64,000 nucleotides of DNA, from NCBI GenBank assembly GCA_020744425.1, contig JAGMUV010000043.1, positions 1 through 64,000 on the forward strand. Reading direction: 5' to 3'. The first letter of the stretch is position 1. Each line of letters opens with the position of its first letter. Source of the stretch: Dactylonectria macrodidyma. Taxonomy: Eukaryota > Ascomycota > Sordariomycetes > Hypocreales > Nectriaceae. The notes under the pieces are model-generated. The model was not told the DNA's origin, ran no database searches, and worked only from the letters and a program-made list of their open reading frames with translations. Both the position numbers and the translations under genes were made by a program. Shown here in pieces: positions 10,985-22,500 of this stretch.

Positions 10985-11220
10985 TAGCCCAAGGCCTCTT
11001 GTCGAAGTATCCAGGTGACTAATCTGGACTCTTGAGACTTGGATAACAGCTGGGCAGGATGGGTGACCTCAGACTTTGACGGTACACCTCTTAATCGGCC
11101 TGAAAGAGTCGGCTGAGGGATGCCATGCTTCTGGGCGGCTTGGTTCTGGGAGAGGCCGTTATCTGTAACATCCAATATTGCTTCAATAATGTCATCCTCT
11201 GTATAAGACGCTCGAGGCAT
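10985..11220 (-). pseudogene. pogo-type transposase fragment, N-terminal end only
   Basis: The minus-strand reading starts at ATG 11220 (MPRASYTEDDIIEAILDVTD), passes a psq-type helix-turn-helix (GLSQNQAAQKHGIPQPTLSG) and ends at LRQEALGYAPSHN in the AT tract. It matches the same family as the fragment at 6460-7627 (shared PSKSEVTHPAQ and RLVTWILRQEALGYAPSH) and supplies the N-terminus that one lacks. The catalytic domain is missing. Confidence 0.75.
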
Positions 11221-11290
11221 TTTTCAAGGCTTGACAACAGTGGTTAGGGATCTCACTGGGCTAGACTGCTTCGGATTAGAGATTCTAAAT

Positions 11291-14157
11291 GAGTAGTGCT
11301 ATTCGGGCTGTATGATATTGCTATCCGGGCTGTACCCAAAATACGCTTGCCTAAAGAGGGAAATTTATCACATGACTTCCAAAACGCTAGCCACATTAGG
11401 AAAGGCTTATAGTCACGTGATCACCCTCGCTTACAACACCCCGCGATATCGGATCGCAATTCCTAGGCCAACTTAGACCTTTTACTATCGCGTCGCCCCT
11501 CTGCTATTCCACACAACCATTTCTCACGAGTCACAATGACTCAATCTCACGCTGAAGACGATGCCGTCAACGGCATCTTTTCCCTAGGTTCTCAAATCCC
11601 ACCGCCGCCGCCGTCAGCGCAATTCTCGTCTCTGGATGACCTCGTCAAGTCTCTGCAAGACTTCTATCGCAAGAACGGCGCCGCCTTAGTGAAGAAGTCA
11701 CCTGGTAACTATCGTGAGATTCATGGCGTTAGGCAGCCAACTTATATTCAACTGCGTTGTGACCGCGGTGACGCTCGTGAGTGTGAAGCTGCTGGTGTAC
11801 GCAAATCCAGTACGCAAAAGGTCGACTGCCCGTTCAAGATCACAGCGTCAGCAACGCAAAAGCTCAACTATCTCTGGACCTACCGAGTCGCGGTCTCTGA
11901 TCATAACCACGGCCCGTCCCTCGACCCGTCCGCACACGTGATGCATCGCCGCCGCACACCAGAGCAGCTAGAAGTCGAGCGATCTCTTTTCAAGCACAAA
12001 TCCCTCCCCGCCCGCGAGATGAGTGATATCATACGTGATGTGACGATCGAGCCGTCTTTCTTTCGACAAAAAGACATCTATAATGACCGTCAGAAGCTGC
12101 GGCAGGCATCCCTCGGCGGCAAAACAGCGACGCAGGCGTGGATCGGCTCCCTCCAAGATCAGGGTCTCAAGCACCTCGTACGGTATAGTGCTGACCGCAA
12201 AGTTGAGGCTGTTTTCTGGACTTATCCTTGGTGTGAGCTGATGTGGAAGAGGTTTCCAGAGGTTCTTGGTATGGACAATACATACAAGACTAATCGCTTT
12301 AAAATGTACCTTTTCCAGGTCACTGGCGTCACAGACCAAAAGTCTGTAGCTAACTTTGGCTTTGGCCTCATCAACTCCGAAAAAGAGGAAGGATTTCAGT
12401 GGCTTTGTGACCAAGTAGATGATTTCCGCCGTTTCCTTGGAATCCGAGTGCCTTCTGTTGTCATCACTGACAAGGAAATAGCCCTAAAAAACGCCCTTTA
12501 TGTGACCTTTCCAGACACGCAGCAGCAGTTGTGCGTCTTTCACATCAACGCCAACATCAAGGCTAAGATCGCAGCCCGTTGGAAGGACCCAAAAGACGCC
12601 GATGCTGATGAAGATACTGACGATGATGACGATGATGACGATTGTATGCCAACGCCTAGTCTCAGTGATCGACATCATGAAGCCCTCTATCGCGAGGCCA
12701 ATGAAGGAACTTACGGCAATCGAGACTCAGCATCACCAGCACCGCCGCCTAGCACACAAGGTGAATTGACCCGCGAGACGATGTTTTCCGCCTGGCACCG
12801 AGTCATCTATGCCGACCAAGTGAGTGACTTCAAGGCGGCTTGGGCCTCGATGAACGATGCATACAACCCACAGCAAAAGTCAATCCTTCGATACATCTCA
12901 AGGGAGTATATGCCTTGGCGGGAACAGTGGGCAAAGTGCTACATTTGCCGCTATCGTAACTTCGGCCAGAGGGTTAACAGCCCTGTTGAGACTGCTCACA
13001 AGGATGTGAAGTCATTCCTAGTCACCGGCACCGGTGACCTGCTTCACCTACACAAAGCTATCCAACAGATGTTGAAAAAGAAGCAGCGTGACTATGAGCA
13101 ACAGGCAGCTAGAATGATGATGCGTCAGCGACGAGAATACATGGGCCGGGAATGGCTTGGTAAGGTTCCCTTACAAATAACCTACGCTGCTGTCGATTTG
13201 CTTGTCAAGCAGCATCGATTTGCTGAGGCAGCTTTCCTATCACTCACGCAGCCGACCCCCGAGCCGTTGAGACCGTGTTCCGGCAACTTCACACAGCAAT
13301 ACGGTCTTCCCTGCAGTCACTATATCTACGACTTGCTGGTGACTAAAGAGCCGTTGTTAAAGGAAGTTATCCTGCCCCGCTGGTGGCTCCATAAACCTCT
13401 GGTAGGAATTACAGCTCTTAGTATGAGAAATCTACTAATTTCTATCTCTAGGACCTCGAAGAGCCACTTCTACTGATCCGCGACCCTGACGTTGTCGCTA
13501 ACCTCCGCGGCCGACCTCGAATACCTGTGAATAAGAAGCTCACGATACCCTCATATCTACAAGCCAGTGTGACCTCGAGTCCCCAGCAACAGACCCAAAG
13601 CCAACAGACCCCCCGGCAGCCTCGCCAAAACCCACAGACGACCCGCCGGCTCAACCCAAGCGTACGGCGCACGCTGTCACAGACCGAGCTTGTGGACACA
13701 CCAAGCAGCCAACAGTCCCGAAAACTGTCAACGCCAAGATCACGAGGCCATACAAATACAAGGGGAAGAGGATCTAGAGGAGGACGAGGTAGAGGGAGGG
13801 GCGCCGGGGCCGTGGCCGCGGCTCCGGCCCGGTCACAGTCATCAGCGTCGTCAGCCGTTGAAGATGTCATTATCATTCCTGCTACGCAGCCGGAATATTA
13901 TTCGGACCGATAGAAATACTATTTTTCAGAAGAAACACCGGAAATGCGTTTTTTGAACGATTTGGTTGTAGCCGGGCTCGCGGGCTGTTGTGATGTGTTG
14001 ACCTTGATTGAATTGGCCTGATGTTATTCACGTTCTTTGACTTACACTGTAATTTTGGTGTGGCGGGGAGCATTTGCCGAATGCGGTTGAAAATTACGTG
14101 GTCATGTGATCGATACAGCCCGGATAGCAATATCATACAGCCCGAATAGCACTACTC
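11291..14157 (+). mobile_element. Mutator-like element (MULE), complete with TIRs and target duplication
   Basis: Terminal inverted repeats of about 44 bp lie at 11291-11334 and 14114-14157; they begin GAGTAGTGCTATTCGGGCTG and are essentially perfect inverse copies. Direct repeats TTCTAAAT flank the element (11283-11290 and 14158-14165). MULEs usually make 8-10-bp duplications. The two-exon transposase lies between. All parts of an autonomous element are present. It sits just upstream of the pogo fragment start codon, perhaps in that element's leader. Confidence 0.88.
11536..13913 (+). CDS. MULE transposase
   Basis: Two exons, 11536-13401 and 13452-13913, joined across a GT-AG intron (GTAGGA...CTAG) in frame, give about 775 residues. 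There is an N-terminal FAR1/WRKY-GCM1-like zinc region (LRCDRGDARECEA...VDCPFKI...DHNHGPSLD). The MULE DDE core follows: GMDNTYKTNRFKMYLFQVTG (first Asp, about residue 246), VVITDKEIALKNAL (second Asp, about 310) and NSPVETAHKDVKSF (Glu, about 483). Next comes a SWIM-type zinc finger (CSGNFTQQYGLPCSHYIYDL), and then a basic tail with an RGRPR AT-hook and Arg/Gly repeats. An acidic Asp run follows the second Asp. No lesions were seen, so it could mobilise the element. Confidence 0.9.
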
Positions 14158-14165
14158 TTCTAAAT

Positions 14166-14823
14166 TAGTATTTTTAACAGAAAAACTATTACGTAAAGTT
14201 ATCCCTCAAACCACGGAACGAACGATTATTACACAGCACACAGCACTTCACAAATGGAAGGAACTCTGTGAGAGTGAGTGTGAAGGAGAAATCAAAGAAA
14301 CTTGGGCAGAGATCCACCCGCAAGTACCAATAGGAAGGCCGAATTTTGGGAGCCACATGTGATGCCACTTCAAGACGGTGTAGTAGGCGTCAAACCTTGT
14401 TAGACGCTTGTGCGACTGAACGAGCGAGTCACTGTCGGGCCGAGATCGAGAACTCTCAGTAGAGTGCCCCGGCTGGTACGGAGTAGACCATGCATCATGC
14501 ATGCACTCCACAAGTTAGCGTCCATGGAGCTCCCCATGTTTCTCTCCACACCGCCATGCGGGGTGCCGCGTCACCGGCGCTTTCTTACCTCAAATGCACT
14601 TCACCAATGGCTTAGTTCCGACGAATCGTGTCTGAAGAGCCCTGATCATGTCAGTCCGGCACTCGACGAATGAGGATGGAATCGTGGTGACTCCATGGGG
14701 ATGGAGAACTTCGTGATGTATGGATATAAGTAATCTCATTAGCAACATGTCAGATGTCAGGTACGACTGTTGTCAGTTTCGTGTTCCCTCTTGGCTCCAT
14801 CTTCGAGTACTGATATCATCAAA
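14166..14823. other. Intergenic leader region of the invertase gene
   Basis: No coding sequence supported. It runs from the right MULE duplication to the invertase ATG, so it should contain that gene's promoter. I cannot point to a specific site. Confidence 0.4.
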
Positions 14824-16649
14824 ATGGTCGGTTCGGTTCTGGGCATGACTGCCGTGGGCGTCTTGCAGCTTGCAGGCCTCTGCCTCGCCGATAACTCGGC
14901 TGCAACAGCAAGCACATCGTCGCCCGTTCCCACCGATATCACAGGCCCATACATCGGGCCAAATGTTACTGCTGGCAGGCCCATTGTCGGCGACTATGGC
15001 GGACAATATCGGCCCCAGATTCACTTTTCTCCGCCGCAGCACTTTATGAACGACCCCAACGGCATGTTTCGCGATGACAACGGCACGTGGCATTTGTACT
15101 ATCAGTATAATCCCACAGCCATTGTTGCCGGGAACCAGCACTGGGGCCATGCCACTTCGCGGGACCTGTATCATTGGGTCAATCAACCCATCGCCTTGTT
15201 TCCGCCGAAAGAGAACTTTTTTATTTTCTCCGGGAGCGTCGTCATAGACAGGAATAACACTTCTGGCTTCTTCCCGAACCAGACCAACGGTGTTGTGGCA
15301 ATCTATGTTAGTGTCTCCTCGTCCTTCGGTCCAAAGTTGAAGGGGAAGCTAACATGATATACTAACTAGACGCTGGCAGAACAGGGTGCAGATGGCAGTC
15401 CCAGACCCCAGACACAATCCATCGCCTACTCCTACGACAACGGGTACAGTTTCGTCACATACGAGGGCAACCCGGTCATCCCCAGCAACTCGTCCCAGTT
15501 CCGCGACCCCAAGGTCGTCTGGTACGACGACCACTGGGTCATGGCCGTCGCATACCCTTACGACTTTGAAATTGGAATATTTACCTCGCCCAATCTCATC
15601 GACTGGACACCTGCAAGCAACTTTTCACATCATGGGCTTCTCGGGCTGCAGTGGGAGTGTCCAAACCTCGTGAAGATGCCTCATGTCGATGAGAATGGGG
15701 ATAAGCAAGACGACATGTGGCTCATGGCCATCTCTATCAATCCCGGCGCTCCCCTCGGAGGATCCATTACTCAGTACCATCCGGGCACGTTCAACGGAAC
15801 CCATTTCGAAGCCGTCGACTCCGCCGCGAGAATCGCCGACTTTGGCAAGGACAACTACGCGGGCCAGTTCTTCTACGGCACCCCGAGGACGAGGACCCCG
15901 TCCTCATGGCCTGGGCCTCCAATTGGCAGTACGCGCTGACCGTCCCGACCGCCGCAGAGGGCTGGCGGAGTGCCATGACCCTCCCCCGGCGGACGTACCT
16001 GACCAAGGTCGGGCGCGTCGGCTGGAAGCTCGTAAGCACACCGTATGATCTGAGTCCCGTCTGGGGCGACGTGCTGGCGTCCAACGACAGCCTCACCAAC
16101 AGCACTCTGACGGTCGACTTTTCCGACGTATCTTCGAATGCCATCTACTGGGAGGCAAACGTAACCGGGATCCCAGAGAGTGGAATATCTGGCCTGGCGA
16201 CGATGAACTTTACCTTTACCAGCCCCCTCACGGGTGAATACCTCCGCGGTGGGATCAACTTTGGCGGCGACACGCCTGTCTTCCTCGACCGAGGCGGGGC
16301 GCGAGGCTTCAGCGATATTTATTTCATGGACAAGTTTTCAACAAATAGCCTGTTGTCGGGAGCGTCGTGGAACATGAACGGTGTTATTGACCGTTCCATG
16401 CTTGAGCTCTTCCTCAACGACGGCGTCGACAGCGCCACCACTATCTTCTTCACCAGCCAACCCCTGACGCTCATGATTTTCAGCACTTCAAATTTACCCA
16501 ACGGAATGCAGGTCAGTTTCCGTGTGAATTCGCTACGCAGCGCCTGGGCGGCGATGGAGAGCGAGGATGATGGACTGGTGCATGGCAACCAATCGACCAA
16601 GGACACTGGTGCGCAGAATATGAGGCGGATGCTTGGAAGCGGCATGTAG
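14824..16649 (+). pseudogene. Secreted GH32 invertase/fructosidase with a single frameshift
   Basis: ATG 14824 opens a signal peptide ([20 protein letters not shown]), then GH32 follows in two exons, 14824-15306 and 15370-16649 (intron GTTAGT...CTAG). The five-blade propeller motifs are present: HFMNDPNG (nucleophile Asp), FSGSVV, FRDPKV (transition-state Asp) and WECPNL (acid/base Glu). A C-terminal beta-sandwich contains [10 protein letters not shown] and [11 protein letters not shown]. Several N-glycosylation sequons are visible. Such enzymes hydrolyse sucrose or fructans outside the cell. After FFYGTP at about 15885 one G appears to be missing: the reading must shift to continue [18 protein letters not shown], otherwise it ends after GPPIGSTR at about 15939. 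Full length would be about 587 residues. It is a recent pseudogene or a base-call error. Confidence 0.82.
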
Positions 16650-17843
16650 GGCTTTTACCTTAGAGTGAGTTTGCCTTTCTAATACCCAGCCTTTTTACCC
16701 AAGGCGCATGTTTATGAACAATCGGCAGAGGGCAAGGAGACTGGCTATACGCACTGGCTAGGACCATGGGTTGCAGTTCATATAGTCAAGCGCTCTTTTG
16801 GGGAACGCAGTTATTAATTTACCACAGGCAACATTGCCGCTATCATGAAAGAGGACATTCCTTGGACTGCAATGTAGCACGGTTTCCTCATGACCACGGC
16901 TCATGTCACAGATGCTGGTTATGGCGTTGGCTGAGAGGGCGTTGGCAAGGAAGGAAGGATTCCTTACATGATGGCTGATACGGCGGAGTACTCCGTACTG
17001 TAAGCCGAAACACCGTCTCTTTGGAGGTCTCACGAAAAGCTAGGGGAGTGGTGGTCTCTTTCTCTCTGGAACAGTCACTGTGTATTGCAGAGGGCCAGGG
17101 AATATTCCCACCTCAATAGTCCGTACTGTGGCTGTGGGGCTGGCTTGCCCCAGCCTCCGTTACTTACATGTACAAACAAACATTGTTTGCGGGGTTTCCG
17201 GCAAGATAATGATGCGAGTAGCTGAAAGACCCTGGCTATGAAATGCAGACTATGAAGCCAATAGGGCAGCTAAGCAAGGATCCCTTGTGCGCAGTTGGGG
17301 GCCAATGCTGGGAGTTGGAGCTCGCGGACTGAAGGCGACACCGAATTGTGCAGATTGTGAGCCCCGGTCTAGTCAAACCATTGTTTAGAGGGTGAGCCGC
17401 AGCCCTGTCGCTCACATGCCGATCAGCGACCCATCATTACCTTGATGGTTGTCAACCGAGACTGGGCTGCTTCATCGCCTCGGGTTCTCAGGATGACTGG
17501 GATTGTGGCGGGCTGACAGACCAGACTATTGAAAGTTAGTCTCGGCACTGCCGCGGTACCCATGGCACGGCAGAGACCTGCCAGCTCTATGTGGGATAGC
17601 TGCATCCTAGCCACCAGCTTTCTTGGAATTTCTATTTGCAAGGCTGCTGCGTGGATGCTGCATATTTGATCCCCAAGGCCGCATAAAATGCATTAATCTT
17701 CGCATCTTATGTCTCAAAAGGTGAAAGAGGCTTTCACGACCCATGTCGGTGCATGTTGTGACATTGACACTCTCTGGGGACCCAACGTGAGGCTTTATTA
17801 TTAAGCTAACGGCCCAATATTGTCTAGGACTGCCAGGGGTTCA
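16650..17843. other. Intergenic, no supported gene
   Basis: Nothing convincing on either strand. Short open stretches lack codon structure or recognisable motifs. The interval ends at the left target duplication of the retrotransposon. Confidence 0.45.
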
Positions 17844-17907
17844 TATCGTAATGCTGATATACTGCGCATATACTGCGCATATGCTGCGCATAATACAACG
17901 CGTTCTG

Positions 17908-17968
17908 ACACTCTTTACACTCTTTACACTCTTTACACTCTTTACACTCTTTACACTCTTTACACTCT
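17908..17968 (+). repeat. 9-bp minisatellite in the LINE 5' UTR
   Basis: About seven tandem copies of CTCTTTACA sit between the LINE 5' end and ORF1. Repeated 5' UTR units are common in LINEs and often act as promoter modules; that role is inferred here. Confidence 0.9.
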
Positions 17969-18016
17969 TCTAGGCGAAAGAACGGGTTGGCGCTGCCTCG
18001 AGCGTGGCACCGGGAG

Positions 18017-19501
18017 ATGGACGCGACCGCTGAGGAGATCCTGGTCGCGGGTGGGGATTCGGTGACCGCGACGCGTCGCTCGTCGAGACCCGTGAAACCA
18101 ACCGCGAAAGCCCAAAAGTTTTGGCAAGTAGCCTCAAGCCAGGCCGGGACATCGAAGAATGCCGGCACAAAGCAAGTGGCAGCAGGCGACAACGACTGGG
18201 ACAATGCGGACGAGGGACTGCAGGCTGTGGATGGCGCGGCCCGCAGCGATTCATCGCTAATGCAGATGATGCTCCAGACGACGCTCCAGACGATGCTCCA
18301 GGAAACGTCGAGCCATCTCATGAGCAAGCAGAAACAGATGCTGGAGAGACTCTGGGATGCTTTGATGGAGAACCAGCAGAAAGCGACAAAGGTGATTAGC
18401 GATCAGCTGGAGATGATCCGACAACTCCAGCAGGAGATACGGACGGTCAGGGCCGAGGCGGCTGACGACCGGAAGAAAGCCGAGGAAACCAGAAGCATGC
18501 AGGAACAGACAGCACGTGAGATGAAACAGATGCGCGAGCAGCTGATTGAACAGCTCAGGCAGGTGAGGGAACAAGCGGCAGAAGAAACAAAACAGTTGCG
18601 AGAGCAACTAGACGCGATGGCCAAAAGTATTCAGGCCAACAGCGCCCAGACGAGCCCGCACCCATCGTATGCAGACGTAGCCCGTACCCCGCCGTCAAGC
18701 CAGCCAAGCAACGTTCAAACCCTCGCGTCGATGCAAACAACACCATCCACACTTACCGATACTCTCTTCTGCACTATCGACACATCGCGTGTCAACGAGG
18801 AGGAGAAGGGCAAAGCGCAAGTGGGAGGAATTCGACAGGCCATTGAGGAGGAGATGCGAAAGAAGGAGGGCCGACAGGACTGGAGGTGTGCAGCTGTGGT
18901 GAGGAACGCAAAGAACGCAGACCGTATTAAGGTGATCTGCCGAGACGAGTCGGAGATGAAGCTCGTCAAGGAAGCGGCAGAGAAGACAGCAGTCAAGGGC
19001 GCAAGAGTCCTCAGGGACCAACTGTATCCGGTCAAAGTTGACGGCGCAAACAGGGCAGCGGTCCTGGACGCAGCTGGCAACGTGCTGCCAGGCACAGCGG
19101 AGGCGCTGGGAAAGGAGAACGGAGTGACGATTGCCAAGATGCAGTGGCTCAGCGACAAGGAGAATGGGAAATCCTACGGCTCGATGGTGATCTACGTTAC
19201 GAAGGTGAGCGATGCGCAACGCTTGCTGGAAGAGAGATACTTTCACCTCGCTGGGGAGTCGGCCAGCACCAACGTTTTCGAGCGACGCCAAGGCCCAGTC
19301 CAATGCTACAACTGCTGGGAGCTTGGTCACAAAGCCTTCACCTGCAACAGACCCCAGCGATGCGGCAAATGTGCGGAAACGGGACACCGCCACACACAGT
19401 GCCAGGCGATCGAGCCGAAGTGCGTTCTCTGCAGAGGGCCACACGAATCGCTCAGTCGCAACTGCCGAGTACGACAACTACATGACGGCAATGTGCACTA
19501 A
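18017..19501 (+). CDS. LINE ORF1, gag-like nucleic-acid-binding protein
   Basis: I start at ATG 18017 (MDATAEEILVAGGDS), since nothing upstream in frame begins with ATG; about 494 residues. After a basic, disordered N-terminus comes a long coiled coil (about residues 110-200, heptads in QLQQEIRTVRAEAADDRKKA to LREQLDAMAKS). A central RRM-like block follows (AAVVRNAKNADRIKVICRDE). The C-terminus has three CCHC-type zinc knuckles (CYNCWELGHKAFTC, CGKCAETGHRHTQC, CVLCRGPHESLSRNC). This is the architecture of ORF1 proteins of Tad-, I- and Jockey-type LINEs, which coat the element RNA. It overlaps ORF2 by 20 bases. Confidence 0.88.
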   Translation: MDATAEEILVAGGDSVTATRRSSRPVKPTAKAQKFWQVASSQAGTSKNAGTKQVAAGDNDWDNADEGLQAVDGAARSDSSLMQMMLQTTLQTMLQETSSHLMSKQKQMLERLWDALMENQQKATKVISDQLEMIRQLQQEIRTVRAEAADDRKKAEETRSMQEQTAREMKQMREQLIEQLRQVREQAAEETKQLREQLDAMAKSIQANSAQTSPHPSYADVARTPPSSQPSNVQTLASMQTTPSTLTDTLFCTIDTSRVNEEEKGKAQVGGIRQAIEEEMRKKEGRQDWRCAAVVRNAKNADRIKVICRDESEMKLVKEAAEKTAVKGARVLRDQLYPVKVDGANRAAVLDAAGNVLPGTAEALGKENGVTIAKMQWLSDKENGKSYGSMVIYVTKVSDAQRLLEERYFHLAGESASTNVFERRQGPVQCYNCWELGHKAFTCNRPQRCGKCAETGHRHTQCQAIEPKCVLCRGPHESLSRNCRVRQLHDGNVH

Positions 19502-22500
19502 CCTCCAGATCCTCCAGCTTAACGTGGGGAAGAGGGATGCGGTGCAATTGAGCATGATGAACGACGGAGACTTGCGGGACTACGCGGTGCTGGCAATAGC
19601 CGAACCATACGCGCTGAACATTGACGGTGCGGTGATGACAGCACCAAACAACCACAGAAACTGGACGAGATTTATACCGACAAAGAGACACGAGATGCGA
19701 TGGCCGATCCGCAGCATGCTCTGGATCCGCAGGGACCTGGAGGCGGAGCAGGTGCCGATACCGTCAGCCGACCTGACGGGAGCAATAATACGACTGCCCG
19801 ACCGGGACGTCCTAGTGGTATCGGTGTATGTGGAAGGGAGTAATGAGAATGCTCTACGCACGGCAATGGAGCAACTGCACAGGGTGATGACGGGCTTCCG
19901 CAACAGCACAGGGAAAAGAATGGACGTGATCTTGGCAGGCGACTTCAACCGCCACGACCAACTATGGGGAGGTGACGAGGTGACGGGCAGACGCCAAGGG
20001 GAGGCAGATCCAATCATCGACCTCATGGACGAGCATGGCCTCCTCAGCCTCCTTCCCAGGGGAACGAAAACCTGGGAGAGGAGTGGTGCGGAGAGCACGA
20101 TCGACCTGATGCTTGCGTCGTCTGAACTGGCTGAAGAGATGGTTCACTGCGGCATACACCAGACCGAACACGGGTCGGACCACAGGGCAATCCGGACAGA
20201 GTTTGACCTCACAACGCCGCAGAGGACAGCTGGCCCTGGACTTCTCTTCAAGAACGCACCATGGAATGCGATCAAGGAGAGGGTGAAGGACCAACTAGCA
20301 CCACTTCCGTGGGATGGCGGAGTTCAGGCACAGACGGACAGGTTGATGGAGGCAGTCCTCGGTGCAATCCACGCACTGGTTCCTCGGGCGAAGCCATCAC
20401 CATACGCAAAGAGATGGTGGACAACAGACCTCACCCGACTCCGGAAAGCCTACACGTACTGGAGGAACCTGGCAAGGGCACAGCGCCGCGCAGGCCATAG
20501 GCAGGACAACCTAGAAAGCAGAGCGAGGGTAGCAGGCAAAGAGTACCACGACACCATCAGAAGACAGAAGAGGGCCCACTGGGAGGACTTCCTCGCAGAC
20601 GGGACCAACATCTGGCAGGCGGCCAAATACCTTAAACCTGGTGGCGACATGGTCGGCGACAAAATCCCCCGGCTGAAAAGGGCGGACGGGACGACAACGC
20701 AGGATAAAGCGGAACAGGCAGAAGAACTGCTGACGACATTCTTCCCGCCGCTACCAGCAACCATCGAAGACGAAGGTCCACGGCCGCGGCGGAGAGAAGT
20801 GGCAATGCCGGATTTGACGTTGGAGGAGGTGGAAGAAAAAGTCATGGCAGCCAAGGCGTGGAAAGCACCCGGAGAAGACGGCGTGCCGGCGATGGTGTGG
20901 AAGCAACTGTGGCCGGTGGTCAAGGAACGCGTGATGCATCTGTTCCGCACCTCACTGGATGAAGGACAGCTACCAGACCAGTGGAGAAGCGCAAAGATCA
21001 TCCCGCTCAAGAAGCCGGACAAGGGCGACTACGCACTCGCAAAGGCCTGGAGACCAATCTCGCTGCTGTCGACGCTGGGAAAGATCCTCGAGGCGGTAGT
21101 GGCGGACAGGATCTCATACGCCGCCGAGACGTTCGGGCTCCTGCCCACAAACCACTTTGGGGCAAGGAAGCGGCGGTCGGCAGAGCAGGCTCTGCTGCTC
21201 TTCCAAGAACAAGTGTACAAAGCATGGCGGAACCGCAAGGTGGTCAGCCTGGCCAGCTTCGACATCAAAGGCGCGTACAACGGCGTGTTCGATGACAGAC
21301 TGCTACAGAGGCTGGAAGCAAGAGGTATCCCCAAGAAGCTGGTGCAATGGATAAGCGCGTTCTGCTCCAATCGCACGGCCAGCATTGTGGTGAACGACTA
21401 CACGTCAGAGCAACGGGAGCTGCCGCAAGCCGGCCTTCCCCAAGGATCGCCGCTTTCGCCAGTGCTTTTCCTGTTCTTCAACGCAGACCTTGTGCAAAGC
21501 AAGATTAACTCGAAAGGCGGATCGATGGCGTTTGTCGACGACTACTCGGCCTGGGTCACGGGGCCGACGGCGGAGGCGAACAGGGACGGCATACAAGCCA
21601 TCATTGACCGGGCACTGGCGTGGGGGAAACGCAGTGGAGCGACGTTTGAGCATGACAAGACAGCAATTGTCCACTTCACGCGCGTAGCTGAACGCACCAG
21701 CGAGGCGCCGTTCACGATCAATGGAGAGGAAGTCAAGCCCAAAGCGAAGGCCAAACTCTTAGGGGTAATCATGGACACGGGGCTCAGGTTCAAGGAACAC
21801 ATGGCCAAGGCCGCCACGAAAGGTCTCTTGGCAGCCATGTGTCTAAGGAGACTCAGGATGCTGCCACCACAAGCTGCCAGACAACTCTTCGTCGCAACCG
21901 TGGCCCCAGCCATGGACTACGCGTCTGTCGTATGGGCGCATGCGCGCGGCGAAAGGGAATTGAAAGAGTTCAACAGGGCACAGAAAATAGGAGCGCGGGC
22001 CATCACGGGAGCCTTCCAGACGGTGGCGAGGGCAGTAGCTGAAGCGGAAGCCAACATCCAAACAGTACACGAGCGACATGCTCTGGCTGGAATGAAGTTG
22101 TACATCAATATGCACACGCTGCCAAAGAAGCACCCGCTAGCGACACTCAAAGTATCAGTGAGTCGAAGGTACATCTCGCCGATGAAGAGACTGGCGCTTG
22201 CCCTCGGCGAGAGCGGAATCGGGCGGATGGAAACAATCGAAGCCTATGCAGCACCGCCGTGGCACCCCCGCGTGTCGCTGGTGTGTGAGGCAGATCGGAA
22301 GGTGGCGATAGCGGCAGCCAACAGTGTCGAAGACATCACCATCGCGACCAGCGCTTCCGACAGAGGAGGAATGACGGGCATGGGAGGCATCATCAGCCAC
22401 AAAGCAGCAGGGCGAGAGAATAGGGTCATGGCCAGGTACTCGGTCACCCTCGGCTCGCGAGACGACCAGAACCCCTACACAGCCGAGCTAGGGGCGATAG

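Noticed and set aside
6460..11220. The two pogo pieces as one element split by an insertion
   Set aside because: They overlap in the PSKSEVTHPAQ...LGYAPSH block, so they must be separate copies.
17908..17968. Tandem CTCTTTACA as a telomere-like or CRISPR-like array
   Set aside because: The unit is not TTAGGG, there are no spacers, and it sits inside the 5' UTR of a retrotransposon.
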